Shown: positions 1 to 11,895 of the stretch, in pieces
Position numbering within the stretch: position 1 is the stretch's first letter
Layout of the letters: every line of letters begins with the position of its first letter
Assembly (NCBI GenBank): GCA_016711295.1
Contig: JADJTE010000017.1
Location: 1 to 64,000 of the forward strand
From: Sphingobacteriales bacterium
GTDB taxonomy: Bacteria; Bacteroidota; Bacteroidia; Chitinophagales; UBA2359
DNA: 64,000 nt
Direction: 5' to 3'
Position numbers and translations under genes: made by a program
The notes under the pieces: generated by a model
What the model saw: only the letters and a program-made list of their open reading frames with translations
Databases searched by the model: none
What the model was told of the DNA's origin: nothing

Positions 1-3000
1 TGTACGAATACTGCCAATGCGACTATTACCGATAATTCTACGCCGCCGACAGCCAGCGCAAGCGGTACAGACAATAGCAATTGCACCGCTCCCTACAATG
101 GTTCGGTCAATCTAACTACTACGGCAACCAGTTTTATTTGGTCTAATGGCGCAACTACTCAAAACATATCCGCCCAAAACGCAGGCACTTATACCGTAAC
201 CGTCACCGCCGCGAATGGCTGTACGAATACCGCCAGCGCAACAATTGCCAATAATCCTACTCCGCCCGCCATTACCATAGGGACACCTACGGCAAATACG
301 GCTTGTACTGCCCCTTATAACGGTGCCGTCGCAGTAACCGCCCCAACAGGAGTTGGTATTTCCTACGCATGGACAGGCGGAGCTACGACAGCAGGCATTA
401 CCGCCCAAAACGGAGGCACTTATACCGTAACCGTCACCGCCGCGAATGGCTGTACGAATACTGCTAACGCGACAATTGCCAATAATTCTACGCCGCCGAC
501 AGCCAGCGCAACAGCGCCGACAATAGTTGCGCTGCTCCCTATAATGGTTCGGTCAATCTAACGACTACGGCAACCAGTTTTATTTGGTCTAATGGCGCAA
601 CTACTCAAAACATATCTGCCCTGAATGCAGGCACTTATACCGTAACCGTCACCGCCGCGAATGGCTGTACGAATACTGCCAATGCGACTATTACCGATAA
701 TTCTACGCCGCCAACAGCCAGCGCAAGCGGCACCGACAATAGCAATTGCACCGCTCCCTACAATGGTTCGGTCAATCTAACGACTACGGCAACCAGTTTT
801 ATTTGGTCTAATGGCGCAACTACTCAAAACATATCTTCCCTGAATGCAGGCACTTATACCGTAACCGTAACCGCTGCGAATGGCTGTACGAATACCGCCA
901 GCGCAACAATTGCCAATAATCCTACGCCGCCGACAGCCAGCGCAAGCGGTACAGACAATAGCAATTGCACCGCTCCCTACAATGGTTCGGTCAATCTAAC
1001 TACTACGGCAACGAATTTTATTTGGTCTAATGGCGCAACTACTCAAAACATATCTGCCCTGAATGCAGGCACTTATACCGTAACCGTCACCGCCGCGAAT
1101 GGCTGTACGAACACTGCTAACGCAACTATTGCCAATAATCCTACTCCGCCCGCCATTACCCAGGGACACCAACGGCAAATACGGCTTGTACTGCCCCTTA
1201 TAACGGTGCCGTCGCAGTAACTGCCCCAACAGGAGTTGGTATTTCCTACGCATGGACAGGCGGAGCGACGACAGCAGGGATTACCGCCCAAAACGGAGGC
1301 ACTTATACCGTAACCGTCACCGCCGCCAACGGCTGTACGAATACCGCTAACGCGACAATTGCCAATAATCCTACTCCGCCAACAGCCAGCGCAAGCGGCA
1401 CCGACAATAGCAATTGCACTGCTCCCTATAATGGTTCGGTCAATCTAACTACTACGGCAACGAGTTTTATTTGGTCTAATGGCGCAACTACTCAAAACAT
1501 ATCTTCCCTGAATGCAGGTACTTATACCGTAACCGTCACCGCCGCGAATGGCTGTACGAATACCGCCAGCGCAACAATTGCCAATAATCCTACGCCGCCC
1601 GCCATTACCATAGGAACACCTACGGCAAATACGGCTTGTACTGCCCCTTATAACGGTGCCGTCGCAGTAACTGCTCCAACAGGAGTTGGTATTTCCTACG
1701 CATGGACAGGCGGAGCTACCACAGCAGGCATTACCGCCCAAAACGGAGGCACTTATACCGTAACCGTAACTGCCGCCAACGGCTGTACGAATACCGCTAA
1801 CGCAACTATTGCCAATAATCCTACTCCGCCGACAGCCAGCGCAAGCGGCACCGACAATAGCAATTGCACCGCTCCCTACAATGGTTCGGTCAATCTAACT
1901 ACTACGGCAACGAGTTTTATTTGGTCTAATGGCGCAACTACTCAAAACATATCTGCCCTGAATGCAGGCACTTATACCGTAACCGTAACTGCCGCCAACG
2001 GCTGTACGAATACTGCTAACGCGACAATTGCCAATAATTCTACTCCGCCGACAGCCAGCGCAAGCGGCACCGATAATAGCAATTGCACCGCACCCTACAA
2101 TGGTTCGGTCAATCTAACTACTACGGCAACGAATTTTATTTGGTCTAATGGTGCAACTACTCAAAACATATCTTCCCTGAATGCAGGTACTTATACCGTA
2201 ACCGTAACCGCCGCGAATGGCTGTACGAATACTGCTAACGCGACAATTGCCGATAATTCTACTCCGCCCGCCATTACCATAGGAACACCTACGGCAAATA
2301 CGGCTTGTACTGCCCTTATAACCCGTGCCGTCGCAGTAACTGCTCCAACAAGGAGTTGGTATTTCCTACGCATGGACAGGTGGAGCTACGACAGCAGGCA
2401 TTACCGCCCAAAACGGAGGCACTTATACCGTAACCGTCACCGCCGCCAACGGCTGTACGAATACTGCTAACGCAACTATTGCCAATAATCCTACTCCGCC
2501 GACAGCCAGCGCAAGCGGCACCGACAATAGCAATTGCACCGCTCCCTACAATGGTTCGGTCAATCTAACTACTACGGCAACGAGTTTTATTTGGTCTAAT
2601 GGCGCAACTACTCAAAAACATATCTGCCTGAATGCAGGCACTTATACCGTAACCGTCACCGCCGCCAACGGCTGTACGAATACTGCTAACGCAACAATTG
2701 CCAATAATTCTACGCCGCCCGCCATTACCATAGGGACACCTACGGCAAATACGGCTTGTACTGCACCTTATAACGGTGCCGTCGCAGTAACCGCTCCAAC
2801 AGGAGTTGGTATTTCCTACGCATGGACAGGCGGAGCTACGACAGCGGGCATTACCGCCCAAAACGGAGGCACTTATACCGTAACCGTAACTGCCGCCAAC
2901 GGCTGTACGAATACTGCCAGCGCGACAATTGCCAATAATCCTACTCCGCCCGCCATTACCATAGGGACACCAACGGCAAATACGGCTTGTACTGCCCCTT

Positions 3001-3870
3001 ATAACGGTGCCGTCGCAGTAACTGCCCCAACAGGAGTTGGTATTTCCTACGCATGGACAGGCGGAGCGACGAAGCAGGGATTACCGCCCAAAACGGAGGC
3101 ACTTATACCGTAACCGTCACCGCCGCCAACGGCTGTACGAATACCGCTAACGCGACAATTGCCAATAATTCTACGCCGCCCGCCATTACCATAGGGACAC
3201 CTACGGCAAATACGGCTTGTACTGCACCTTATAACGGTGCCGTCGCAGTAACCGCTCCAACAGGAGTTGGTATTTCCTACGCATGGACAGGCGGAGCTAC
3301 GACAGCAGGCATTACCGCCCTGAATGCAGGCACTTATACCGTAACCGTCACCGCCGCGAATGGCTGTACGAATACTGCTAACGCGACAATTGCCAATAAT
3401 TCTACGCCGCCCGCCATTACCATAGGGACACCTACGGCAAATACGGCTTGTACTGCCCCTTATAACGGTGCCGTCGCAGTAACTGCTCCAACAGGAGCCG
3501 TCGCAGTAACTGCCCCAACAGGAGTTGGTATTTCCTACGCATGGACAGGCGGAGCTACGACAGCAGGCATTACCGCCCAAAACGGAGGCACTTATACCGT
3601 AACCGTCACCGCCGCGAATGGCTGTACGAATACCGCCAGCGCAACAATTGCCAATAATTCTACGCCGCCGACAGCCAGCGCAAGCGGCACTGACAATAGC
3701 AATTGCACTGCTCCCTATAATGGTTCGGTCAATCTAACTACTACGGCAACGAATTTTATTTGGTCTAATGGTGCAACTACTCAAAACATATCTTCCCTGA
3801 ATGCAGGCACTTATACCGTAACCGTAACCGCCGCGAATGGCTGTACGAATACTGCTAACGCCTTAGTAAG
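1..3870 (+). repeat. SprB-type repeats of two alternating kinds
   Basis: Two related cassettes of about 70-77 codons are mixed. One encodes ASASGTDNSNCTAPYNGS followed by an IWSNGATTQNIS segment. The other encodes AITIGTPTANTACTAPYNG followed by an ISYAWTGGATTAGIT segment. Both end in the same GTYTVTVTAANGCTNTA module. The order is irregular, as expected from recombination between cassettes. An exact-frame 27-bp duplication sits at 3470-3523. Confidence 0.85.
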
Positions 3871-6800
3871 TAATAATACGCCTCTTATTACTGTCACTAC
3901 ACTTGTTAGTGATAATACTCAATGCGTTGCGCCTTATAATGGCAGTATCACGTTGACGAGTAATGCCACCAATTTTACTTGGTCAAATGGGGCAACTACC
4001 CAAAATATCTCTGCCCTAGATGCAGGTACTTATACCGTAACAGCTGCAGATGCAGGAGGCTGCTCGGCAACCACAGCAGCCACTGTATCTAGCCCTCTCA
4101 CGCCATCTATAACGGATATTAGTGTTCCAAGCACCTGTGGGCAAGATAACGGTAGCATCGATTTGACGGTAAATAATATGACCGCTCCCGTATTCACTTG
4201 GTCTAATGGTGCTACCGACGAAGACTTGGCTAACTTAGCTGCGGACAATTATCAAGTAACGGTCACAGGGGTAGGAGGCTGTAGTGCCACCTCAATGATA
4301 GGCATAACCGCCAGTAGCCAACCCTCTATAAATGCCACTATCAGTCATACCTCCAGGCACTGAATAATGGCAATATTGATTTGACCATTACTAACCTAAC
4401 AGCTCCCGTTTTTGCTTGGTCGAACGGCAGTAATTTGGAAGACTTGTCGGGACTTACCGCTAATATCTATACCGTCACCGTAACGGGTGCAGGTGGGTGT
4501 AGTGCAACAGGTACTTATACTATCAACCCATCAGTACCAATAAGTGCTAATATCTCTGCAAGCGACCCCGACCTCTGTATAGGCGAAAGCACCGACCTTA
4601 CTGCTTCGGGTGGCGGAGTAGGCGCAACCTATATATGGAGTAATGGCGATACTAATACAATGATTAGTACATCACCCAATATCAATACGACTTATGCCGT
4701 AAGCATTAGTGATAACGGATGTGCGGCTACTGCCGAAATCAACATTGCCGTTTATGCGTTACCTGATGCTACAATCAGCGGCTCGCCGAGCTACTGTTTG
4801 GGCAGCAGCACTACGCTGACTGCGCCGACAGGATTAGAGTATCTATGGTCTAACGGTGAAACTACACAGTCGCTCACCGTCAATTCTCCGAACACGTATA
4901 GCGTTACTGTAACCAATACCAATGCTTGTACGGCAAGTAATAGCATCGTGGTTACGGAGTCTATCCAACTAAACCCCAATGTGACGGGCGGTGGAAATAT
5001 CTGTGTGAATGAAACAGCTACGTTAAATGCAGGCATAGGGTTTTCGAGTTACTTATGGTCAAATGGAGAAACTACAGCTACTATTGTGGTTAGTAATGCT
5101 GATACCTATACTGTAACGGTCAGCGATGGACTTTGTTCAGGGACAGGTAGTTCCACCGTCACCACCAGTTCGCTGCCAACACCACAAATAGATGGCACTA
5201 CTCCGATATGTCAAAATGGCAATGCAATACTGAGTGTGTCGGGCGGCACGTTTATCGCTTACGAATGGCAAGATGGGTCTTTTAGCCCTACTTTCAATGC
5301 CAATGCAAGCGGGACATATAGCATTACTGTAACCGATGTAAATGGCTGTACCGCTACTGATGATTTCACCCTAACGATAGCTAATAATCCCAATGCTGCT
5401 ATCAATGGCATCTCCGGTTTCTGTCCCGGTAGTTCTACTACCTTAACCGCCACGCCGATAGGCAATAGCTATAATTGGTCGAATGGAGCAACTACGCAGG
5501 ACATCAATGTTAATTCAGGCGGTATTTTCGAGGTGACTGTTACCGACAGCAACAATTGTAGTGGTACAGCAGCGATTAATATTACCGCCTATGTTGTTGA
5601 TGCTCCCACCCTAAGTGATGCTGCTATCTGCTCTGGCGAAACTATTACGCTTAATGCGGGTGCATATAATGCTTATTCATGGAGTAATGGCGAGACAAGT
5701 GCCTCAATAAACGTAATATCAAGCGATAATTATAGTGTTACCGTAACCGATGCCAATAATTGCACCGCACAAGCCAATGCCAACATAACGGTCAATAACT
5801 TACCAACTGTAAGCATTAGCGGCGCGACGAGTATTTGCCCTAACAGCACAGCCACCCTAAATGCAACAAGCGGTATGGCTACCTATCTTTGGAATACGAA
5901 TGATGGCTCTATTACAAGCAGTCCTAATGCCGAAAGCATTAGCATTAACGCGGCAGGTACTTATAACGTTACGGTCAGCGCGGCAGATGGCTGTACGGGA
6001 AGCGCAACATTTGTGCTAATTGAGGATAGTGCACCTGCTGTCAATATCAGCGGAGATAGTAGCATTTGCGTGGGCGAAAATACAGTTTTAGATGCTGCTT
6101 CGGGCTGGACTTGGGTTAGTTATGCTTGGTCTAATGGAGCAACAACACCAACGATAAGCGTGACCCCTATTGTCGATACCCCATATAGCGTTACAGTCAG
6201 CAATGGGAATTGTAGTAGTACAGGTAGTGTTGTAGTAAGTATCAATGCCCTACCAACTGCCGATGCAGGTATAGACCAAAGCATTTGTCAAGGAGATAAT
6301 GCGACGCTCACGGCAAGCGGTGGTACAAACTACCAATGGAGCAATGGCGCAGGAAATACTGCCAGCATTATCGTAAATCCCGCTACTACTACTATCTATA
6401 CCGTGACGGTGAGCGATGCTGCTGCTTGCTCTGCTACCGACGACGTGACGGTAATTGTCAATAATGCTGCCGATGCAGGGGCAGACAATAGCACTACTGT
6501 TTGCGATAATTCGGGCGAAGGAACAAGCACAGTCGACCTCAGTACGCTCGTCAGCGCGGCGGGAGGCGTATTTGCTCCTATTGCGGGCGCACCTGCATTG
6601 GCAGGTACAACCTTTGACGGAGAAGGATTGCCTACGGGAAATTACGAATATAGCTATACCGTGGCGGGCATTGCCCCTTGTCCCGATGATGTGGCAACCA
6701 TCAGTATTATTGTAAATGATTGTGCGGCGTGCCCCAACCCACCAACGGCGGGATTTAGCTATGCCTCTCCTTTCTGTGTTGGTGTAGGCACGGCAAGCAT

Positions 6801-9800
6801 TACACTAAACGCAGGAGCTACGGCGGGTCTATTTACCGCTAATCCCGCGGGATTGAGCATCAACGCCACCACGGGCGAGGTTGATTTGGTAGCGAGTACG
6901 GCAGGCACGTATACCGTTACAAATACTGTTGCGGCATCGGGCGCGTGTCCGCAAGCGACGGCTACGGCTAATATTAGCATCAATTCCCTACCAACTGCCG
7001 ATGCAGGAATAGACCAAAGCATTTGCCAGGAGATAATGTGACGCTCACGGCAAGCGGTGGTACAAACTACCAATGGAGCGATGGTGCAGGAAATACTGCC
7101 AGCATTAGCATAAACCCAGTTGCTACTACTACCTATACCGTGACGGTGAGTGATGCTGCCGCTTGCTCTGCTACCGACGACGTGACGGTAATTGTCAATA
7201 ATGCTGCCGATGCAGGGGCGGACAATAGTGCTACTGTTTGCGATAATTCGGGCGAAGGGTCAAGCGCTATCGACCTTAGCACGCTCGTCAGCGCGGCGGG
7301 AGGTGTGTTTGCTCCTATTGGAGGCGCACCCGCCTTGGCAGGTACAACCTTTGACGGAGAAGGATTGCCTACGGGAAATTACGAATATAGCTATACCGTG
7401 GCGGGCATTGCCCCTTGTCCTGATGATGTGGCTACCATCAGTATTACTGTAAATGATTGTGCGGCGTGCCCCAACCCACCGACAGCAGGATTTAGTTATG
7501 CCTCTCCTTTCTGTGTTGGTGTAGGCACGGCAAGCATTACATTAGACGCGGGAGCTACGGCGGGTCTATTTACCGCTAATCCCGCGGGATTGAGCATCAA
7601 CGCCACCACGGGCGAGGTTGATTTGGTAGCGAGTACGGCAGGCACGTATACCGTTACAAATACTGTTGCGGCATCGGGCGCGTGTCCGCAAGCGACGGCT
7701 ACGGCTAATATTAGCATCAATTCCCTACCAACTGCCGATGCAGGAATAGACCAAAGCATTTGCCAAGGAGATAATGTGACGCTCACGGCAAGCGGTGGTA
7801 CAAACTACCAATGGAGCGATGGTGCAGGAAATACTGCCAGCATTAGCATAAACCCAGTTGCTACTACTACCTATACCGTGACGGTGAGTGATGCTGCCGC
7901 TTGCTCTGCTACCGACGACGTGACGGTAATTGTCAATAATGCTGCCGATGCAGGGGCGGACAATAGTGCTACTGTTTGCGATAATTCGGGCGAAGGGTCA
8001 AGCGCTATCGACCTTAGCACGCTCGTCAGCGCGGCGGGAGGTGTGTTTGCTCCTATTGGAGGCGCACCCGCCTTGGCAGGTACAACCTTTGACGGAGAAG
8101 GATTGCCTACGGGAAATTACGAATATAGCTATACCAGGCGGGCATTGCCCCTTGTCCTGATGATGTGGCTACCATCAGTATTACTGTAAATGATTGTGCG
8201 GCGTGCCCCAACCCACCGACAGCAGGATTTAGTTATGCCTCTCCTTTCTGTGTTGGTGTAGGCACGGCAAGCATTACATTAGACGCGGGAGCTACGGCGG
8301 GTCTATTTACCGCTAATCCCGCGGGATTGAGCATCAACGCCACCACGGGCGAGGTTGATTTGGTAGCGAGTACGGCAGGCACGTATACCGTTACAAATAC
8401 TGTTGCGGCATCGGGCGCGTGTCCGCAAGCGACGGCTACGGCTAATATTAGCATCAATTCCCTACCAACTGCCGATGCAGGAATAGACCAAAGCATTTGC
8501 CAAGGAGATAATGTGACGCTCACGGCAAGCGGTGGTACAAACTACCAATGGAGCGATGGTGCAGGAAATACTGCCAGCATTAGCATAAACCCAGTTGCTA
8601 CTACTACCTATACCGTGACGGTGAGTGATGCTGCCGCTTGCTCTGCTACCGACGACGTGACGGTAATTGTCAATAATGCTGCCGATGCAGGGGCGGACAA
8701 TAGTGCTACTGTTTGCGATAATTCGGGCGAAGGGTCAAGCGCTATCGACCTTAGCACGCCTCGTCAGCGCGGCGGGAGGTGTGTTTGCTCTATTGGAGGC
8801 GCACCCGCCTTGGGGCAGGTACAACCTTTGACGGAGAAGGATTGCCTACAGGGAAATTACGAATATAGCTATACCGTGGCGGCATTGCCCCTTGTCCTGA
8901 TGATGTGGCTACCATCAGTATTACTGTAAATGATTGTGCGGGCGCCTCAACCCACCGACAGCAGGATTTAGTTATGCCTCTCCTTTCTGTGTTGGTGTAG
9001 GCACGGCAAGCATTACATTAGACGCGGGAGCTACGGCGGGTCTATTTACCGCTAATCCCGCGGGATTGAGCATCAACGCCACCACGGGCGAGGTTGATTT
9101 GGTAGCGAGTACGGCAGGCACGCATACCGTTACAAATACCGTTGCGGCATCGGGCGCGTGTCCGCAAGCGACGGCTATGGCTAATATTAGTATCAATGCC
9201 CTACCAACTGCCGATGCAGGTATAGACCAAAGCATTTGCCAAGGAGATAATGCGACGCTCATGGCAAGCGGCGGTACAAACTACCAATGGAGCGACGGAG
9301 CGGGGAACACCGCCAGCATTATCGTAAATCCTGCTACTACTACTATCTATACCGTGACGGTAAGCGACGCTGCCGCTTGCTCTGCTACCGACGACATGAC
9401 GGTAATTGTCAATAATGCTGCCGATGCAGGGGCAGACAATAGCACTACTGTTTGCGATAATTCGGGCGAAGGAACAAGCACTATCGACCTTAGCACGCTC
9501 GTCAGCGCGGCGGGCGGTGTGTTTGCTCCTATTGGAGGGGCACCCGCCTTGGTAGGCACAACCTTTGACGGGGAAGGATTGCCTACGGGAAATTACGAAT
9601 ATAATTATACCGTGGCGGGCATTGCCCCTTGTCCCGATGATGTGGCAACCATCAGTATTACTGTAAATGATTGTGCGGCATGCCCCAACCCACCAACGGC
9701 GGGATTTAGCTATGCCTCTCCTTTCTGTGTTGGTGTAGGCACGGCAAGCATTACACTAAACGCGGGAGCTACGGCGGGTCTATTTACCGCTAATCCCGCG

Positions 9801-11702
9801 GGATTGAGCATCAACGCCACCACGGGCGAGGTTGATTTGGTAGCGAGTACGGCAGGCACGTATACCGTTACAAATACCGTTGCGGCATCGGGCGCGTGTC
9901 CGCAAGCGACGGCTATGGCTAATATTAGTATCAATGCCCTACCAACTGCCGATGCAGGTATAGACCAAAGCATTTGCCAAGGAGATAATGCGACGCTCAT
10001 GGCAAGCGGCGGTACAAACTACCAATGGAGCGACGGAGCGGGGAACACCGCCAGCATTATCGTAAATCCTGCTACTACTACTATCTATACCGTGACGGTA
10101 AGCGACGCTGCCGCTTGCTCTGCTACCGACGACGTGACGGTAATTGTCAATAATTCTGCCGATGCAGGGGCAGACAATAGCACTACTGTTTGCGATAATT
10201 CGGGCGAAGGAACAAGCACTATCGACCTTAGCACGCTCGTCAGCGCGGCGGGAGGTGTGTTTGCTCCTATTGGAGGCGCACCCGCCTTGGCAGGTACAAC
10301 CTTTGACGGAGAAGGATTGCCTACGGGAAATTACGAATATAATTATACCGTGGCGGGCATTGCCCCTTGTCCCGATGATGTGGCTACCATCAGTATTACT
10401 GTAAATGATTGTGCGGCATTGCTTTGCCCAACTATCACAACTGCTTTGGATAGTTTATTATTGTTGTGTGTTGACAAAGAACCCGATTTCCCTGCGTTGG
10501 AAGATGCTGTTGTGTTTAGCGGCAACTCCGCTACGTTTTCAGGATTTGCTTGGTATAGCGATGCCGCAATGACTACTCTTGCCGTGCCAACTGACTACGC
10601 TTATTCGGGCGATGGCTGTGCTGAACAGAATGTTACACTCTACCTTGCGATTTTGTGTTCCCTTGACCCTACACCCATAGCAGCAGGTAGTTTGCAATTA
10701 GTCTTGTATCCGCCTTTTGATACGACCTATTTAAATTCTGTCCAAAGCGAATGTACTGTGCCAATATTGACGAGTACCTGTTCTAACTATACCATTGCAC
10801 CCGATAATGTGCCGACAGAGGTAAATCCGGGCGATAGCGGTATAGCATTATGGACGGTGTCCTATAACGGTGTAGCGGGTATAGACCCTTGTTTCAGCGA
10901 ACCCTACGAAATAGCATATAGCTGTCCTGCGATTGTCTGCCCCGAAGCTTCATTTACGGCTTTACCCATAACGATGTGTGCAGGAGATGTTGCGACGCTC
11001 ACCTTTACGGGCACAGCATTGCCTACTGATACCTATACTTGGACAATAGCGGGGCAAACCTTAACGGGAGCGGGTCCGCACAGCGTGGAGATAAATAGTT
11101 CGGGTAACTTTGAGGCAATATTGATAGTTCAGAATGCTGCTTGCGCCGATACTGCGGTACAATTTATTTCAGTTTCTGACCTAAGTTTGACGCTTACCGC
11201 CAGCCCGACTACGATAACGAGCGGCGGTACGGTATTATTATCCGCCAATGCTCAGTCAGTATTAGGCAACGATATCAGCTATACTTGGTTAGGTGACGCA
11301 TCTCTATCTTGTACTGACTGTGCTACGCCAAGTGCCACTCCAATTACAGATGCTACTTATAGCGTGACAGTGAGCGACGAGTTTGGTTGTATGGCTTCGG
11401 CTGCAATAGGAGTAACGGTAGCACAGCCTAATATAGCAGTATTACCCAGTGCTTTCTCGCCCAATGGCGATGGTATTGATGATTTATTCAGACCCTTGGG
11501 CGAAAATATTGCCACATCTGAACTGTTTATTTACAATCGTTGGGGCAATATTTTGTTCAGCACAACCACCCTTGGTGAGGGTTGGGACGGCACACATGAA
11601 GGGAAACCCGTAGAAATTGGAGTATATGTATACTACCTAAATGTAATTTTCTCTGATGGTAAAACTGAATTTTATAAGGGTAATGTAACGCTGATAAGGT
11701 AG
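1..11702 (+). CDS. Giant repeat adhesin with T9SS type B sorting domain (5' end missing, frameshifted)
   Basis: This is the 3' part of a very large cell-surface protein; the open frame already runs at base 1, so the N-terminus lies outside the window. Seen: about 3.9 kb of SprB-type repeats (core GTYTVTVTAANGCTNTA), then about ten divergent repeats of roughly 80 residues (4.4-6.2 kb), then five and a half near-identical 246-residue units, then a unique region with a PKD-like part, and a C-terminal domain with AFSPNGDG, NRWGN and GWDG ending in GNVTLIR. That ending is the gliding-motility-associated/T9SS type B signal of Bacteroidota, so export through T9SS to the cell surface is inferred. The frame is broken near 510, 1160, 2310, 3070, 4350, 7027, 8134 and several times in 8755-8950. 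The fragments continue the same repeat protein, so I treat them as one gene. Possible roles are adhesion, gliding or matrix attachment; the ligand is unknown. Confidence 0.85.
6251..10412 (+). repeat. 738-bp near-identical tandem repeats (5 full copies plus a partial one)
   Basis: The shared anchor taccaactgccgatgcagg starts at 6251, 6989, 7726, 8463, 9202 and 9940, giving spacings of 738, 737, 737, 739 and 738. The intended unit is therefore 738 bp, or 246 codons, and the off-by-one spacings mark indels. Each unit encodes a PKD-like module (ADAGIDQSIC), a linker ending in GNYEYSYTVAGIAPCPDD, and a second module starting NPPTAGFSYASPFC. Copies differ at only a few positions. Confidence 0.9.
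11432..11699 (+). other. T9SS type B C-terminal sorting domain of adhesin 1
   Basis: About 90 codons containing SAFSPNGDGIDDLF, IYNRWGN, GWDG, GVYVYYLNV and the ending KGNVTLIR. The domain aligns by eye along its whole length with the end of the minus-strand adhesin (14803-15079). It is the signal recognised by the type IX secretion machinery in Bacteroidota; no cleavage site can be assigned from sequence alone. Confidence 0.85.
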
Positions 11703-11741
11703 CACATTCGGCTCAAATTATTGCTAATTGGGTTAATGATG

Positions 11742-11776
11742 AATAGCGCGGCAAGTATTGTCGCGCTATTTTTTTG
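11742..11776 (+). terminator. Intrinsic terminator after adhesin 1
   Basis: The 9-bp perfect stem aatagcgcg/cgcgctatt has an 11-nt loop and is followed directly by a run of T, 40 bases after the adhesin stop codon. No T-run is present on the other side, so it serves the plus strand only. Confidence 0.85.
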
Positions 11777-11895
11777 GGGGCGGTATAAATCTGTCGCAGA
11801 AGTTCGTTCTTTTTTGGACTCTGCTTTTGCGAGGTTGTGGTTAGTATAGGTCGTAATTTGGCTGATATTTGGGGAATGGTTGTGGTTGGTCTTAC

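Noticed and set aside
112..3580. Minus-strand reading frames rich in Cys and Gly across the adhesin repeats
   Set aside because: They mirror the repeated plus-strand coding sequence, have no start context or family motif, and repeat with the same period.
8165..8929. Separate genes within the adhesin 1 repeat region
   Set aside because: The breaks are indels relative to sister repeat units; all fragments encode the same repeat protein in order.
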